28,496 nucleotides of DNA from Sphingobacterium thalpophilum (GTDB lineage: Bacteria; Bacteroidota; Bacteroidia; Flavobacteriales; Flavobacteriaceae). The stretch's first letter is position 1. Each line of letters begins with the position of its first letter. The stretch spans positions 1-28,496 of the forward strand of contig CALPOS020000004.1 in the NCBI GenBank assembly GCA_943325255.2, in the 5' to 3' direction. Below, piece by piece: positions 18,457 to 25,682 of the stretch. The notes under the pieces are model-generated. The model saw only the letters and a program-made list of their open reading frames with translations, was not told where the DNA came from and did no database searches. A program made the translations under genes and the position numbers.

Positions 18457-19347
18457 ATGAAGTATAGAAATTTTTTAATCGTTGTAGCATTTACCGTTGG
18501 TAGTTTTTGTTCTTTTGCTCAGTCGAACTTGCTCAATGCCAAAGTTCCTTCTGAAATTGGAAAGAAAACAGCTGCGCAATTAATTTCTGATGATGACAAA
18601 CCATTAGCTTATGGATATGTTCATGACAGAGATGTATTGATGGGAAAAACAACTTGGGAAACTATCGATTTAGATGAGAGAATTAACTTCCCTTTATACT
18701 ATCCGATTGACACTGCAAACATCGGTAAAGACAGAAGATCTTTGTATGATGTATTGACTAAAGCCATGAAAGATGGTAAATTAACTGAAGTCTATACTGA
18801 TAGCTATTTCAATACCAAAAAGACGTTAAAAGATATCGAAGCTTCTTTGACAAGAATTGATACAACGGACCCTGGTAGAGAGCAATTTAATGCTGGAATT
18901 ACAATAGATCCACAATATATTGTCCGCACAGATTTAGCTGCTATAGATGTTGCCGATTACAAAATAAAAGGATATTGGTACTTTGATAAAAGACAAAGTG
19001 AATTGAAGTATCGATTACTCGGTTTATGTCCGATTGTCCCCGACGTCTACACAGTGGGAAAAGAGGAGCAAGATTTCATTGAAATTTTTTGGATATATTT
19101 TCCTGCCGCTAGAGAGGTGCTGCATGAGGCCAAGGCATTTAATGATCGAAACTCTGCAATGCCAATTACGTTTGATCATTTGTTAAATTCACGCCGTTTT
19201 AATGGTGTGATATACAAAGAAGAGAATGTCTATGGTGATAGAGAAATTGCTGAGTACATGAAGGAAAATTCTCAAATGCAGTTACTCGAATCTGAACGTG
19301 TAAAAGATAAGATTAGAGATTTCGAACAAGATATGTGGAATTATTAA
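18457..19347 (+). CDS. gldN: Gliding motility / type IX secretion protein GldN
   Basis: This 296-residue periplasmic protein (signal peptide FLIVVAFTVGSFCSFAQ, cleavage after ~residue 22) partners GldK in the type IX secretion ring. The mature sequence contains the family's segments KPLAYGYVHDRDVLMGKTTW, ETIDLDERINFPLYYP, YKIKGYWYFDKRQSELKYRL, LGLCPI and AREVLHEAKAFNDRNSAMP, then TFDHLLNSRRFNGVIYKEEN. It ends with the cluster's terminator. Only one gldN-type gene is present; F. johnsoniae carries a paralogue, gldO, at the equivalent place. Confidence 0.97.
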   Translation: MKYRNFLIVVAFTVGSFCSFAQSNLLNAKVPSEIGKKTAAQLISDDDKPLAYGYVHDRDVLMGKTTWETIDLDERINFPLYYPIDTANIGKDRRSLYDVLTKAMKDGKLTEVYTDSYFNTKKTLKDIEASLTRIDTTDPGREQFNAGITIDPQYIVRTDLAAIDVADYKIKGYWYFDKRQSELKYRLLGLCPIVPDVYTVGKEEQDFIEIFWIYFPAAREVLHEAKAFNDRNSAMPITFDHLLNSRRFNGVIYKEENVYGDREIAEYMKENSQMQLLESERVKDKIRDFEQDMWNY

Positions 19348-19366
19348 TTTGATTTCATTTAAATTT

Positions 19367-19399
19367 AAAACTCCTGTCATTGCGATAGGAGTTTTTTTA
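19367..19399 (+). terminator. Intrinsic terminator of the gld operon
   Basis: An 11-bp stem (19368-19378 with 19384-19394; core CTCCTGTC / GATAGGAG with one G-T pair) and a 5-nt loop is followed by a T-run. It ends only 7 bp before the next start codon. Confidence 0.85.
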
Positions 19400-19406
19400 T
19401 TTTTAC

Positions 19407-20453
19407 ATGATGATAGATTATTTAATTATCGGTGCCGGATTAGCAGGTGTTTCATTTGCTGAGACTGCGTTACGCAAGGACAAGAATATACTAGTCATTG
19501 ACGGTGGTCAAAACTCGTCTTCTAAAGTTGCTGCTGGGTTATACAATCCTGTCATTTTAAAGCGGTTTACGCCAGTTTGGGATGCTCAAAACCAACTTTT
19601 AGTGTTAAATGATTTCTATAAAAATCTCGAATCAAAATTGGACCAGCAATTTGATTTCAAAAAACCAATTCTACGTAAGTTTTTTTCCATAGAAGAACAA
19701 AATAATTGGTACATAGCCAGTGATAATGTGGATTTAGCGCCGTTCTTATCTACAAGGTTAGTTTCGCTGAAGTTCCCTGGAATAGATTCTCCATTTGATT
19801 ACGGAGAGGTTAATGCAACGGGCTACATTGAAGTGTCTTTATTATTGAAGTCCTTTAAGCAGTATTTACAAAAAACAAATATGTTTGCCGAGGATACTTT
19901 TGACTATAGTCTTTTAAACATAACAGAGGAATACATACAGTATAAGGAGTTCAAAGCAAAACACATCATCTTTGCAGAAGGCTTCGGAATGCATCAAAAT
20001 CCATTTTTTAATGACCTGCCTTTAGACGGTGTGAAAGGGGAACTTTTTATTATCAAGGCACCTCAGCTGGATTTGGAGGTCATTGTGAACACCAGCGTCT
20101 TTATTTTGCCTTTAGGCGACCATTTATTCAAAGTGGGAGCCACATACAATTGGAACGATAAAACCAGTACTCCGACTCAAGAGGGCAAAGAAGAGCTAAT
20201 TGATAGAATCAAAGAAATTTTAACCTGTGAATTTGAAATTATTTCGCATTATGCTGGTGTTCGCCCAACGGTCAAAGATCGAAAACCGCTGGTTGGAAAG
20301 CATCCCGACTATAAGAATATGTTTATTCTGAATGGGTTGGGAACTCGAGGAGTTATGCTTGGACCGTCCATGGCAAAAGCATTATTTGATTTTATAGAGG
20401 ATGGCGTTCCCTTAGCACCAGAAATAAACATCAATAGGTTTAGAAAAAAGTAG
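19407..20453 (+). CDS. FAD-dependent oxidoreductase (DAO family)
   Basis: This 348-residue flavoprotein has an N-terminal Rossmann dinucleotide-binding motif (YLIIGAGLAGVSFAE, glycines GxGxxG near residues 9-14, then the VIDGG strand end) and the C-terminal FAD-binding segment of the D-amino-acid-oxidase superfamily (AGVRPTVKDRKPLVGKHP, then LNGLGTRGVMLGPSMA). The middle substrate domain is shorter than in glycine oxidase or MnmC. The substrate is unknown. Two adjacent ATG codons (19407, 19410) could start it. It lies directly after the gldN terminator and its stop abuts the stop of the convergent DUF983 gene. The position after gldN is one I recall in related genomes. Confidence 0.85.
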   Translation: MMIDYLIIGAGLAGVSFAETALRKDKNILVIDGGQNSSSKVAAGLYNPVILKRFTPVWDAQNQLLVLNDFYKNLESKLDQQFDFKKPILRKFFSIEEQNNWYIASDNVDLAPFLSTRLVSLKFPGIDSPFDYGEVNATGYIEVSLLLKSFKQYLQKTNMFAEDTFDYSLLNITEEYIQYKEFKAKHIIFAEGFGMHQNPFFNDLPLDGVKGELFIIKAPQLDLEVIVNTSVFILPLGDHLFKVGATYNWNDKTSTPTQEGKEELIDRIKEILTCEFEIISHYAGVRPTVKDRKPLVGKHPDYKNMFILNGLGTRGVMLGPSMAKALFDFIEDGVPLAPEININRFRKK

Positions 20454-20834
20454 TTATTTCTTGGCGTTGGAGTCGTAAGAAATAAACATATTAATATAGG
20501 TGTTTCGAGCCCAGCGCAATACTAATGGGTATAAGACAATAATTGAACCAACAATGATTCCAAAAGAAACTTTCAAATTGAGTTTAAAAAATACGTGTGA
20601 AATTACGAAAGCCGCAATTCCAATGGCTACATTAAGGGCATAACTTACATACATCGCTCCATAAAAAAAAGAGGGTTCCAATTGATATTTTAATCCACAA
20701 TGAGTGCATTTTTCATGCATTTTTAAAACGGTTAACATATTAAAAGGATTCGCATTTACATACATGCTCTCATTCTGACATCTCGGACAAGTTCCTGTTA
20801 AAATACTATTTAGTTTGGATCCTTTTTTTAACAT
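20454..20834 (-). CDS. DUF983 family membrane protein
   Basis: This 126-residue protein has two zinc-ribbon-like CxxC pairs near the N-terminus (GTCPRCQNE and EKCTHCGLKY), then EPSFFYGAMYVSYALNVAIG leading into two membrane helices (about residues 62-82 and 87-107), the DUF983 layout. I chose the start at 20834 (MLKKGSKL) because it gives the normal family length; a start at 20894 would add 20 atypical residues. A match to the -7 promoter element (20851-20858) lies only 17 bp upstream of 20834, which agrees with the shorter protein. Function is unknown. Confidence 0.85.
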   Translation of the reverse strand: MLKKGSKLNSILTGTCPRCQNESMYVNANPFNMLTVLKMHEKCTHCGLKYQLEPSFFYGAMYVSYALNVAIGIAAFVISHVFFKLNLKVSFGIIVGSIIVLYPLVLRWARNTYINMFISYDSNAKK

Positions 20835-20850
20835 TTGCAAAAATTTTCTA

Positions 20851-20858
20851 CAAAGGTA
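20851..20858 (-). promoter_or_regulatory. -7 element upstream of the DUF983 gene
   Basis: On the minus strand the sequence is TACCTTTG, a perfect TANNTTTG. It falls inside the longer reading frame that would start at 20894 and so supports the start at 20834. No TTG at 17-23 bp. Confidence 0.45.
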
Positions 20859-20900
20859 TTCTTTTGTAAAGGTTTCTAATGTAACAATAGTCACAATAAT

Positions 20901-22808
20901 ATGCTAAACATTCACAATCTCTCGGTTTCATTTGGCGGAACCTACTTATTCGAAGAAGTAACTTTTAGAATGGGAGCTGGCGATCGAGTAGGTCTAGTCG
21001 GGAAAAATGGCGCCGGAAAATCAACAATGCTAAAAATTTTAGCAAAAGATATGATTCCCGATTCGGGAAGTATTGCGACTGAAAAAGAAGTGAAAATTGG
21101 GTTCCTTCGACAAGATATCGATTTCGAACAAGGCAGAACTGTCCTTGAAGAAGCTTATCAAGCATTCACAGAAATCAAAGAAGTTGAAAAACGTTTAACA
21201 GAAATCAATCACCAATTAGTTACCAGAACCGATTATGAAAGCGAAGAATACTCACAAATCATCGAAGACTTATCCGACTACACCCATCGCTTTGAGCTGC
21301 TAGGCGGTTATAATTATGTGGGTGACACCGAGAAAATCCTTCTCGGATTAGGGTTCAAACGAGAAGTATTTAATAATCTCACCGAAACCTTTTCAGGCGG
21401 TTGGCGAATGAGAATTGAACTTGCAAAACTATTGCTGCAATCTAATGATATTCTGTTGCTAGATGAGCCAACCAATCACCTTGATATCGAAAGTATCATC
21501 TGGTTAGAAAGCTTCCTTCGCAACTATCCTGGAGTGGTTGTAATCGTTTCTCACGACAAGATGTTTTTAGATAATGTGACGAATAGAACCATCGAAATTT
21601 CGCTAGGGAAAGCTTACGATTTCAACAAACCCTATTCTCAATATCTAGAACTGCGTCACGAAATCCGTGAAAAACAACTAGCAACACAGAAGAATCAAGC
21701 CAAGAAGATTGAAGAAACGGAAAAGCTAATTGAAAAGTTTCGTGCCAAAGCTTCTAAAGCTTCCATGGCGCAATCACTTATTAAGAAGTTGGATAAAGTA
21801 GAACGTATCGAAGTAGACGAAGATGATAATTCCGTAATGAACATCTCTTTTCCCGTTTCTAAAGTGCCAGGAAAAGTGGTGATCGAAGCGGAACACGTGA
21901 CCAAAAAATACGGAGACAAAACCATTCTAAAAGACATCGAATTGTTGGTAGAACGAGGCAGCAAAATCGCTTTCGTAGGTCAAAATGGTCAGGGAAAATC
22001 TACCTTTATCAAAGCAATTGTCCACGAGTTCGAATTCGAAGGTTCTATCAAACTCGGTCACAACGTGCAAGTGGGTTACTTTGCCCAAAATCAAGCGGAA
22101 TACCTCGATGGCGAAATTACGCTACTTCAAACCATGGAAGACGCCGCTACCGATACCAATCGATCCAAAGTGCGCGATATGCTAGGTTCGTTTCTTTTCC
22201 GAGGCGACGATGTAGAGAAAAAAGTCAAAGTGCTATCTGGTGGCGAACGAAATCGACTGGCGCTCTGCAAATTGCTATTACAGCCCATCAATGTACTGTT
22301 GATGGATGAGCCGACGAATCACCTCGACATCAAATCGAAAAATGTACTCAAAGCGGCACTGCAAAAATTCGAAGGAACCTTACTCTTGGTTTCTCACGAT
22401 AGAGATTTTCTACAAGGAATGTCCAACATTGTCTATGAATTTAAAGATCAAAAAATCAAAGAATACCTCGGCGACATCAACTATTTCCTAGAACAACGCA
22501 ATCTCGAAAACATGCGCGAAGTCGAGAAAAAAGACGTGGTCAAAAAAGAAGTTGCCGCCAACAATACGAAAGTTTCCTACGAAGATCAGAAGAAAAACAA
22601 GACGCTTCAAAACCGACTGAGCAAAGTAGAAAGCAATATCAAACAACTAGAAATCGATATTCAAAACGATGACAAAGCGCTCGCATCCAATTACGACAAA
22701 CATATCGAAGATGCTTCGTTTTTCATCGCCTACAACAAGAAAAAAGCGGAGCTGGATAAATTGTTGGAAGAGTGGGAACAAGTGCAACTAGAAATCGATA
22801 ACGCTTAA
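20901..22808 (+). CDS. ABC-F family ATPase (Uup/EttA-like)
   Basis: This 635-residue soluble protein has two ABC domains and no membrane segments, the ABC-F layout of ribosome-associated translation factors. Domain 1 has Walker A GKNGAGKST (residues 34-42), signature FSGGWRMR, and Walker B LLLDEPTNHLD. A charged linker helix follows (EKLIEKFRAKASKASMAQSL). Domain 2 has GQNGQGKST, LSGGERNR and LLMDEPTNHLD. The end (~540-635) is a Lys/Glu-rich coiled coil, as in Uup and YdiF-type proteins. All catalytic residues look intact. It is transcribed divergently from the DUF983 gene. The exact subgroup (Uup, YdiF or a resistance type) is not certain. Confidence 0.93.
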   Translation: MLNIHNLSVSFGGTYLFEEVTFRMGAGDRVGLVGKNGAGKSTMLKILAKDMIPDSGSIATEKEVKIGFLRQDIDFEQGRTVLEEAYQAFTEIKEVEKRLTEINHQLVTRTDYESEEYSQIIEDLSDYTHRFELLGGYNYVGDTEKILLGLGFKREVFNNLTETFSGGWRMRIELAKLLLQSNDILLLDEPTNHLDIESIIWLESFLRNYPGVVVIVSHDKMFLDNVTNRTIEISLGKAYDFNKPYSQYLELRHEIREKQLATQKNQAKKIEETEKLIEKFRAKASKASMAQSLIKKLDKVERIEVDEDDNSVMNISFPVSKVPGKVVIEAEHVTKKYGDKTILKDIELLVERGSKIAFVGQNGQGKSTFIKAIVHEFEFEGSIKLGHNVQVGYFAQNQAEYLDGEITLLQTMEDAATDTNRSKVRDMLGSFLFRGDDVEKKVKVLSGGERNRLALCKLLLQPINVLLMDEPTNHLDIKSKNVLKAALQKFEGTLLLVSHDRDFLQGMSNIVYEFKDQKIKEYLGDINYFLEQRNLENMREVEKKDVVKKEVAANNTKVSYEDQKKNKTLQNRLSKVESNIKQLEIDIQNDDKALASNYDKHIEDASFFIAYNKKKAELDKLLEEWEQVQLEIDNA

Positions 22809-22810
22809 TT

Positions 22811-22837
22811 GTCAGAGGGAGCGCAGTCGAAGTCTTC
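22811..22837. repeat. Fragment of a dispersed 'GAGCGCAGTCGAAGTCTT' type repeat
   Basis: This stretch directly after the ABC-F gene matches the form (GTCA..GAG.GCAGTCGA.GTCTT) of a short repeat that I remember from Bacteroidota intergenic regions. It abuts the structured element at 22838. No second copy exists in this window. Confidence 0.35.
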
Positions 22838-22937
22838 GGAGCTCTTTCCCGCTGTTCGTTACAATCTTTTGTTTGCCATTGCTTCGTGCCTCACAATGAC
22901 AAACAAAAGGATTTCCGCTACCATCGGGGCTAGGGCA
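22838..22937 (-). ncRNA. Flavo-1-like structured element, copy B
   Basis: Same conserved ends as the element at 10526-10630 and a stronger core hairpin: CTTTTGTTTG pairs with CAAACAAAAG and an inner CATTG pairs with CAATG. The two copies differ in the core sequence but both keep complementarity, which points to selection on structure. On the minus strand it reads TAGCCCCGATGG...GGGAAAGAGCTCC. Orientation and the Flavo-1 name are from memory and tentative. Confidence 0.55.
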
Positions 22938-22961
22938 GTCGTTTCCAATCCAATTCTTTTG

Positions 22962-22969
22962 TATATTTG
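22962..22969 (+). promoter_or_regulatory. -7 element upstream of the DUF4345 gene
   Basis: TATATTTG exactly matches TANNTTTG. It is only 5 bp from the start codon at 22975, so a transcript from it would be nearly leaderless. No TTG is present at the standard spacing. Confidence 0.4.
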
Positions 22970-22974
22970 AAATC

Positions 22975-23373
22975 ATGCACCAGAATTCCTTACAACAAAA
23001 TCTTCATTTACTACTATCTAGTGTTATCGTAGTTGCCGCCGCATTGATCTACGGACTCTCACCAAGTACTATCTTACCAAAACTTTTCGACTTTCAAGTA
23101 CAAACGCCAGATCTGTCCAATGTTTTTCGAGCGATTATGGGATTGTATCTTGCCTTTGCTTTGTTTTGGTTGGTCGGCATGCTAAGACCTAATTTATGGA
23201 AAGCCGCCACCTTGTCGCAAATCCTTTTTATGGGCGGATTGGCATTCGGTCGAATGTTGAGTTTGCTTTTTGATGGAGTTCCTTCAACGCTTTTTGCTTT
23301 AGGAACAATAGGAGAATTAATATTGGCTTTATTTGGGTATTATCAAATTAGAATATATGGTAGAAAAACCTAG
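22975..23373 (+). CDS. DUF4345 family membrane protein
   Basis: This 132-residue protein has four predicted membrane helices (about residues 14-34, 51-70, 78-98, 107-125). The sequence features IYGLSPSTILPKLFDF, FRAIMGLYLAFALFWLVG and MGGLAFGRMLSLLFDGVPS, with the 'R..G.Y...A' and 'GR..S...DG.PS' patterns, match DUF4345. Its function is unknown. It converges with the FemAB-like gene across a 32-bp gap. Confidence 0.8.
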   Translation: MHQNSLQQNLHLLLSSVIVVAAALIYGLSPSTILPKLFDFQVQTPDLSNVFRAIMGLYLAFALFWLVGMLRPNLWKAATLSQILFMGGLAFGRMLSLLFDGVPSTLFALGTIGELILALFGYYQIRIYGRKT

Positions 23374-23405
23374 AATATCTTTTTGAAATTACAGGTCCAA
23401 AATTT

Positions 23406-24554
23406 TTACCTAAACGGATTCCGTTCTTTCCATTTCATTTCCGGTTCCAAATAAGGAAAGATCTTCGGCAAATTAGCATTGATAAATCCATTACGATGTT
23501 CCATCAAACCATACATTTTGATTGGTTTGGCACCTACTGAACTTTTTATTTCTAATGCTGTTCTGCCAAAAACTATCGACTTAAATTGCTTCTCTACTGC
23601 ATATCCTATCATGTCATAGAGCATATTGAGATAAAGCATTTTTTCTTTTTGAACCGTATCATCATAACCAAGAAAGTACGTATCCAAAGTTTCTCCATTT
23701 TTAATTAAAGTATTGAAACCAATCAGTTTTCCGTTTTCAAAATAGCCATAGAATAGGAAATCGTCTTGTAGCTTTTCTTTAAAAATACGGAAATGATTCT
23801 TCGGCAAGAAAAAGGTATTGAACGGTGCATTCTTAGCGACATGGAAGTACAAGTCATAAATATCATCTTCCAATGCAATCATCTCCGCCAAATTCATTTT
23901 CTTTTTTTCTAAGTGTACGATTTTCTTTCGAGCACGTTTGTATTGATCCCTGTATTTCTTGCTTAGTGCCTGTACATAATCACCTTCTGAATTCCAATTC
24001 TCCTGAATAGAAAAAAGCATATTGGGTTGGGTAGTAAATACGTAGTGTTTATGATATTCGGCTAACTCAAAGGACTTGATTTCTACTTCTCCAAAGTCTT
24101 TTAGAGACGTGAGATGAATTTTCTTTCCTTTTGATTGCAATTGATTTCGCAAATCTATAGTAGCCGCATGTACTGATTTTAATGCTTTTTCTTGCAAAAT
24201 ATCTTGTGAAAAAACAAAAGCATTTTGTCCAGTAAGCATATTATTACCAACAAACAGGACATGGGAAGCAAAATTCTTGAAGATAAAGTTTCTTATGTAG
24301 GTCTTAATACACTGGTCTCTTTCGCCAAATGATTCCAGTTGATTTAAATCTAAGAACTGCGTTATCAAAATTCCAATGAGGCGATCTCTATCAAACAGTC
24401 CAATATAATGACAAATCATATTATTTGGAGAAGATGTTTCCAATACTTCCAAATAGTCTTTTGAAAGAAAAACATTAGTCGCTGCCAAATCATCCCATTG
24501 TTTGGGCAGTTTTGACGTTGCGCTGTATATTTGGTAAGAGTAAAGTGTATTCAA
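23406..24554 (-). CDS. FemAB/GNAT-fold acyltransferase-like protein
   Basis: This 382-residue soluble protein resembles the 'peptidogalycan biosynthesis/recognition' acyltransferase family (FemAB-like, GNAT fold). Support: the basic helix LSKKYRDQYKRARKKI near residue 190-205, followed by the acceptor-domain pattern LYFHVAKNAPFNTFFLPKNH (residues ~237-256), then LIGFNTLIKNGETLDTYFLG with the typical 'G.D.....LY..ML.D.I..A' continuation and KSIVFGRTALEIKSSVGAKP. The last part corresponds to the region where related enzymes bind acyl-CoA or aminoacyl-tRNA. The substrate is unknown. It is transcribed away from the pterin dehydratase gene. Confidence 0.75.
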   Translation of the reverse strand: MNTLYSYQIYSATSKLPKQWDDLAATNVFLSKDYLEVLETSSPNNMICHYIGLFDRDRLIGILITQFLDLNQLESFGERDQCIKTYIRNFIFKNFASHVLFVGNNMLTGQNAFVFSQDILQEKALKSVHAATIDLRNQLQSKGKKIHLTSLKDFGEVEIKSFELAEYHKHYVFTTQPNMLFSIQENWNSEGDYVQALSKKYRDQYKRARKKIVHLEKKKMNLAEMIALEDDIYDLYFHVAKNAPFNTFFLPKNHFRIFKEKLQDDFLFYGYFENGKLIGFNTLIKNGETLDTYFLGYDDTVQKEKMLYLNMLYDMIGYAVEKQFKSIVFGRTALEIKSSVGAKPIKMYGLMEHRNGFINANLPKIFPYLEPEMKWKERNPFR

Positions 24555-24621
24555 TGAAATCCCATCTAATTTTTGACGGCGTAATTTAGAGAAAGTTCTA
24601 CGAGCGCTTTTAAATTTAACC

Positions 24622-24629
24622 TAACTTTA
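24622..24629 (+). promoter_or_regulatory. Possible -7 element of the pterin dehydratase gene
   Basis: TAACTTTA differs from TANNTTTG only at the last base and lies 12 bp before the start codon. No matching TTG is seen upstream. Confidence 0.3.
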
Positions 24630-24640
24630 TAAAAAAAGAA

Positions 24641-24919
24641 ATGACTACAATGAACGAAAGCAGCATTAAGAAACAACTACAGCTTCTAAATAATTGGAGT
24701 TATGTTGACAATGCAATAGAAAAGAATTATTCATTTAAGAATTTTGCAGAAGCATTGCTCTTTATCAATAAGGTTGGAGCGATAGCTGAAAAATTGAACC
24801 ATCATCCGGAGTTGTTCAATACTTATAATAAAGTAAAACTCCGATTAACGACACATGATGCCCATGGCATTACGCAAAAAGATTTTGATTTGGCTGCAGC
24901 CGTTGATGCTATCCCATAA
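24641..24919 (+). CDS. 4a-hydroxytetrahydrobiopterin dehydratase (PCD/DCoH)
   Basis: The 92-residue protein contains the complete family motif E-x3-H-H-P-x5-Y-x9-H-x8-D: Glu50, His54, His55, Pro56, Tyr62, His72, Asp81. The enzyme dehydrates 4a-hydroxytetrahydrobiopterin to quinonoid dihydropterin and so regenerates the cofactor used by aromatic amino-acid hydroxylases. No phenylalanine hydroxylase is nearby in this window, so its partner lies elsewhere or it acts on another pterin. Met1 or Met4 could be the start; both leave the domain whole. Confidence 0.95.
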   Translation: MTTMNESSIKKQLQLLNNWSYVDNAIEKNYSFKNFAEALLFINKVGAIAEKLNHHPELFNTYNKVKLRLTTHDAHGITQKDFDLAAAVDAIP

Positions 24920-24924
24920 AAAAA

Positions 24925-24954
24925 TCGCGTCCTAAGTAAGACGCTTTCCCTTTT
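24925..24954 (+). terminator. Weak hairpin between the pterin dehydratase gene and the DUF1761 gene
   Basis: GCGTC (24927-24931) pairs with GACGC (24940-24944) around an 8-nt loop, followed by TTTCCCTTTT. The stem is short, so this is a weak candidate for ending the convergent transcripts. Confidence 0.35.
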
Positions 24955-24966
24955 GTATTAGATCGT

Positions 24967-25449
24967 TTATTGCCAACCGCAAATGATTGCTCCCATAATT
25001 GTAAAGCAAACAGTCCAGAAGCCTCCTGTAACCAACGTATACTTAAAACTTCTTCTTTCATAAACCGCGTTCGTTCCAATTACGGGTAAAACAAGTAATA
25101 TACCAGTCATAAAACCGTGTAGCGCTCCGTGTTTAAATGAACGAAATGCGTTGCCATAATCTGCCATAAATTCTGCGTAAGAAGGTTTTGCAATCGTTGG
25201 ATCACCGCCAACCATTCCTACTGCTCCAAATTGATGGATAACGAGCATCTGTAAAATAAAACTGATTAAAAGAGCGTACAAAAGAGATAATCCGAAAATC
25301 ATAGCCATATTGGCTCCTTTCATTTTTTCTTCAGTCATTCCTGATTCTTTCATCCAAATAGTTCCAAAAACTTTAGGATTGTACCAAATAAATCCGACTA
25401 CTAAAGTCGAAAGTGCTGCCACTAATAATGCTAAAAAATTAATTTCCAT
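24967..25449 (-). CDS. DUF1761 family membrane protein
   Basis: This 160-residue protein has four membrane helices (about residues 4-22, 51-71, 108-128, 136-156). The N-terminal VVGFIWYNPKVFGTIWMKESGMTEEKM matches the DUF1761 start (GxxWYxpxxFGxxWmkesG). Function is unknown. It converges with the pterin dehydratase gene and is preceded by a promoter-like sequence at 25477-25510. Confidence 0.85.
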   Translation of the reverse strand: MEINFLALLVAALSTLVVGFIWYNPKVFGTIWMKESGMTEEKMKGANMAMIFGLSLLYALLISFILQMLVIHQFGAVGMVGGDPTIAKPSYAEFMADYGNAFRSFKHGALHGFMTGILLVLPVIGTNAVYERRSFKYTLVTGGFWTVCFTIMGAIICGWQ

Positions 25450-25476
25450 TATGATTTGTTTAATTGGTTAGGTAAC

Positions 25477-25510
25477 CAAATGTACTTATTTTTTTGAGCG
25501 AATCTTCCAA
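25477..25510 (-). promoter_or_regulatory. Candidate promoter of the DUF1761 gene
   Basis: On the minus strand TTG (25510-25508), a 23-bp spacer, then TACATTTG (25484-25477), an exact TANNTTTG, 28 bp from the start codon. Confidence 0.5.
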
Positions 25511-25604
25511 TTTTTTGCTTTTTTGTTCTGATGCAGTTCATCGATATTGCATGAATCAATTTTAATAATTGTAAGAAAAATATAGTAAATAAATTAAAAA
25601 TGAT

Positions 25605-25637
25605 GTATTTCATCGATTTTATTTGCTCATTATCGAT
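25605..25637 (+). promoter_or_regulatory. Putative operator upstream of the LRR genes (paired ATCGA half-sites)
   Basis: GTATTTCATCGAT, T, TTATTTGCT, then CATTATCGAT: ATCGA cores start at 25612 and 25632, 20 bp apart, exactly as in the copy at 14489-14521. The two copies differ at only about five of 33 positions. It ends 45 bp before the first LRR start codon, where it may overlap the promoter; its central TTATTTGC resembles a -7 element. A weaker partial copy (TGATG..GTTCATCGATATT) is at 25529-25547. Confidence 0.5.
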
Positions 25638-25682
25638 AACAGACATAAGTTTACACCATCAATAAACGTAAAAACATTCATT

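Noticed and set aside
20440..20470. Bidirectional terminator between the FAD oxidoreductase and DUF983 genes
   Set aside because: The stop codons abut and only a 5-bp AT stem (AGAAA/TTTCT) can be drawn, too weak to call.
20835..20894. Longer start for the DUF983 gene
   Set aside because: The extra residues are unlike the family and contain a perfect -7 promoter element, so they are likely untranslated.
25449..25646. 65-codon minus-strand frame upstream of the DUF1761 gene
   Set aside because: It overlaps the promoter and operator-like sequences on both strands, has low-complexity AT-derived residues and no family resemblance.
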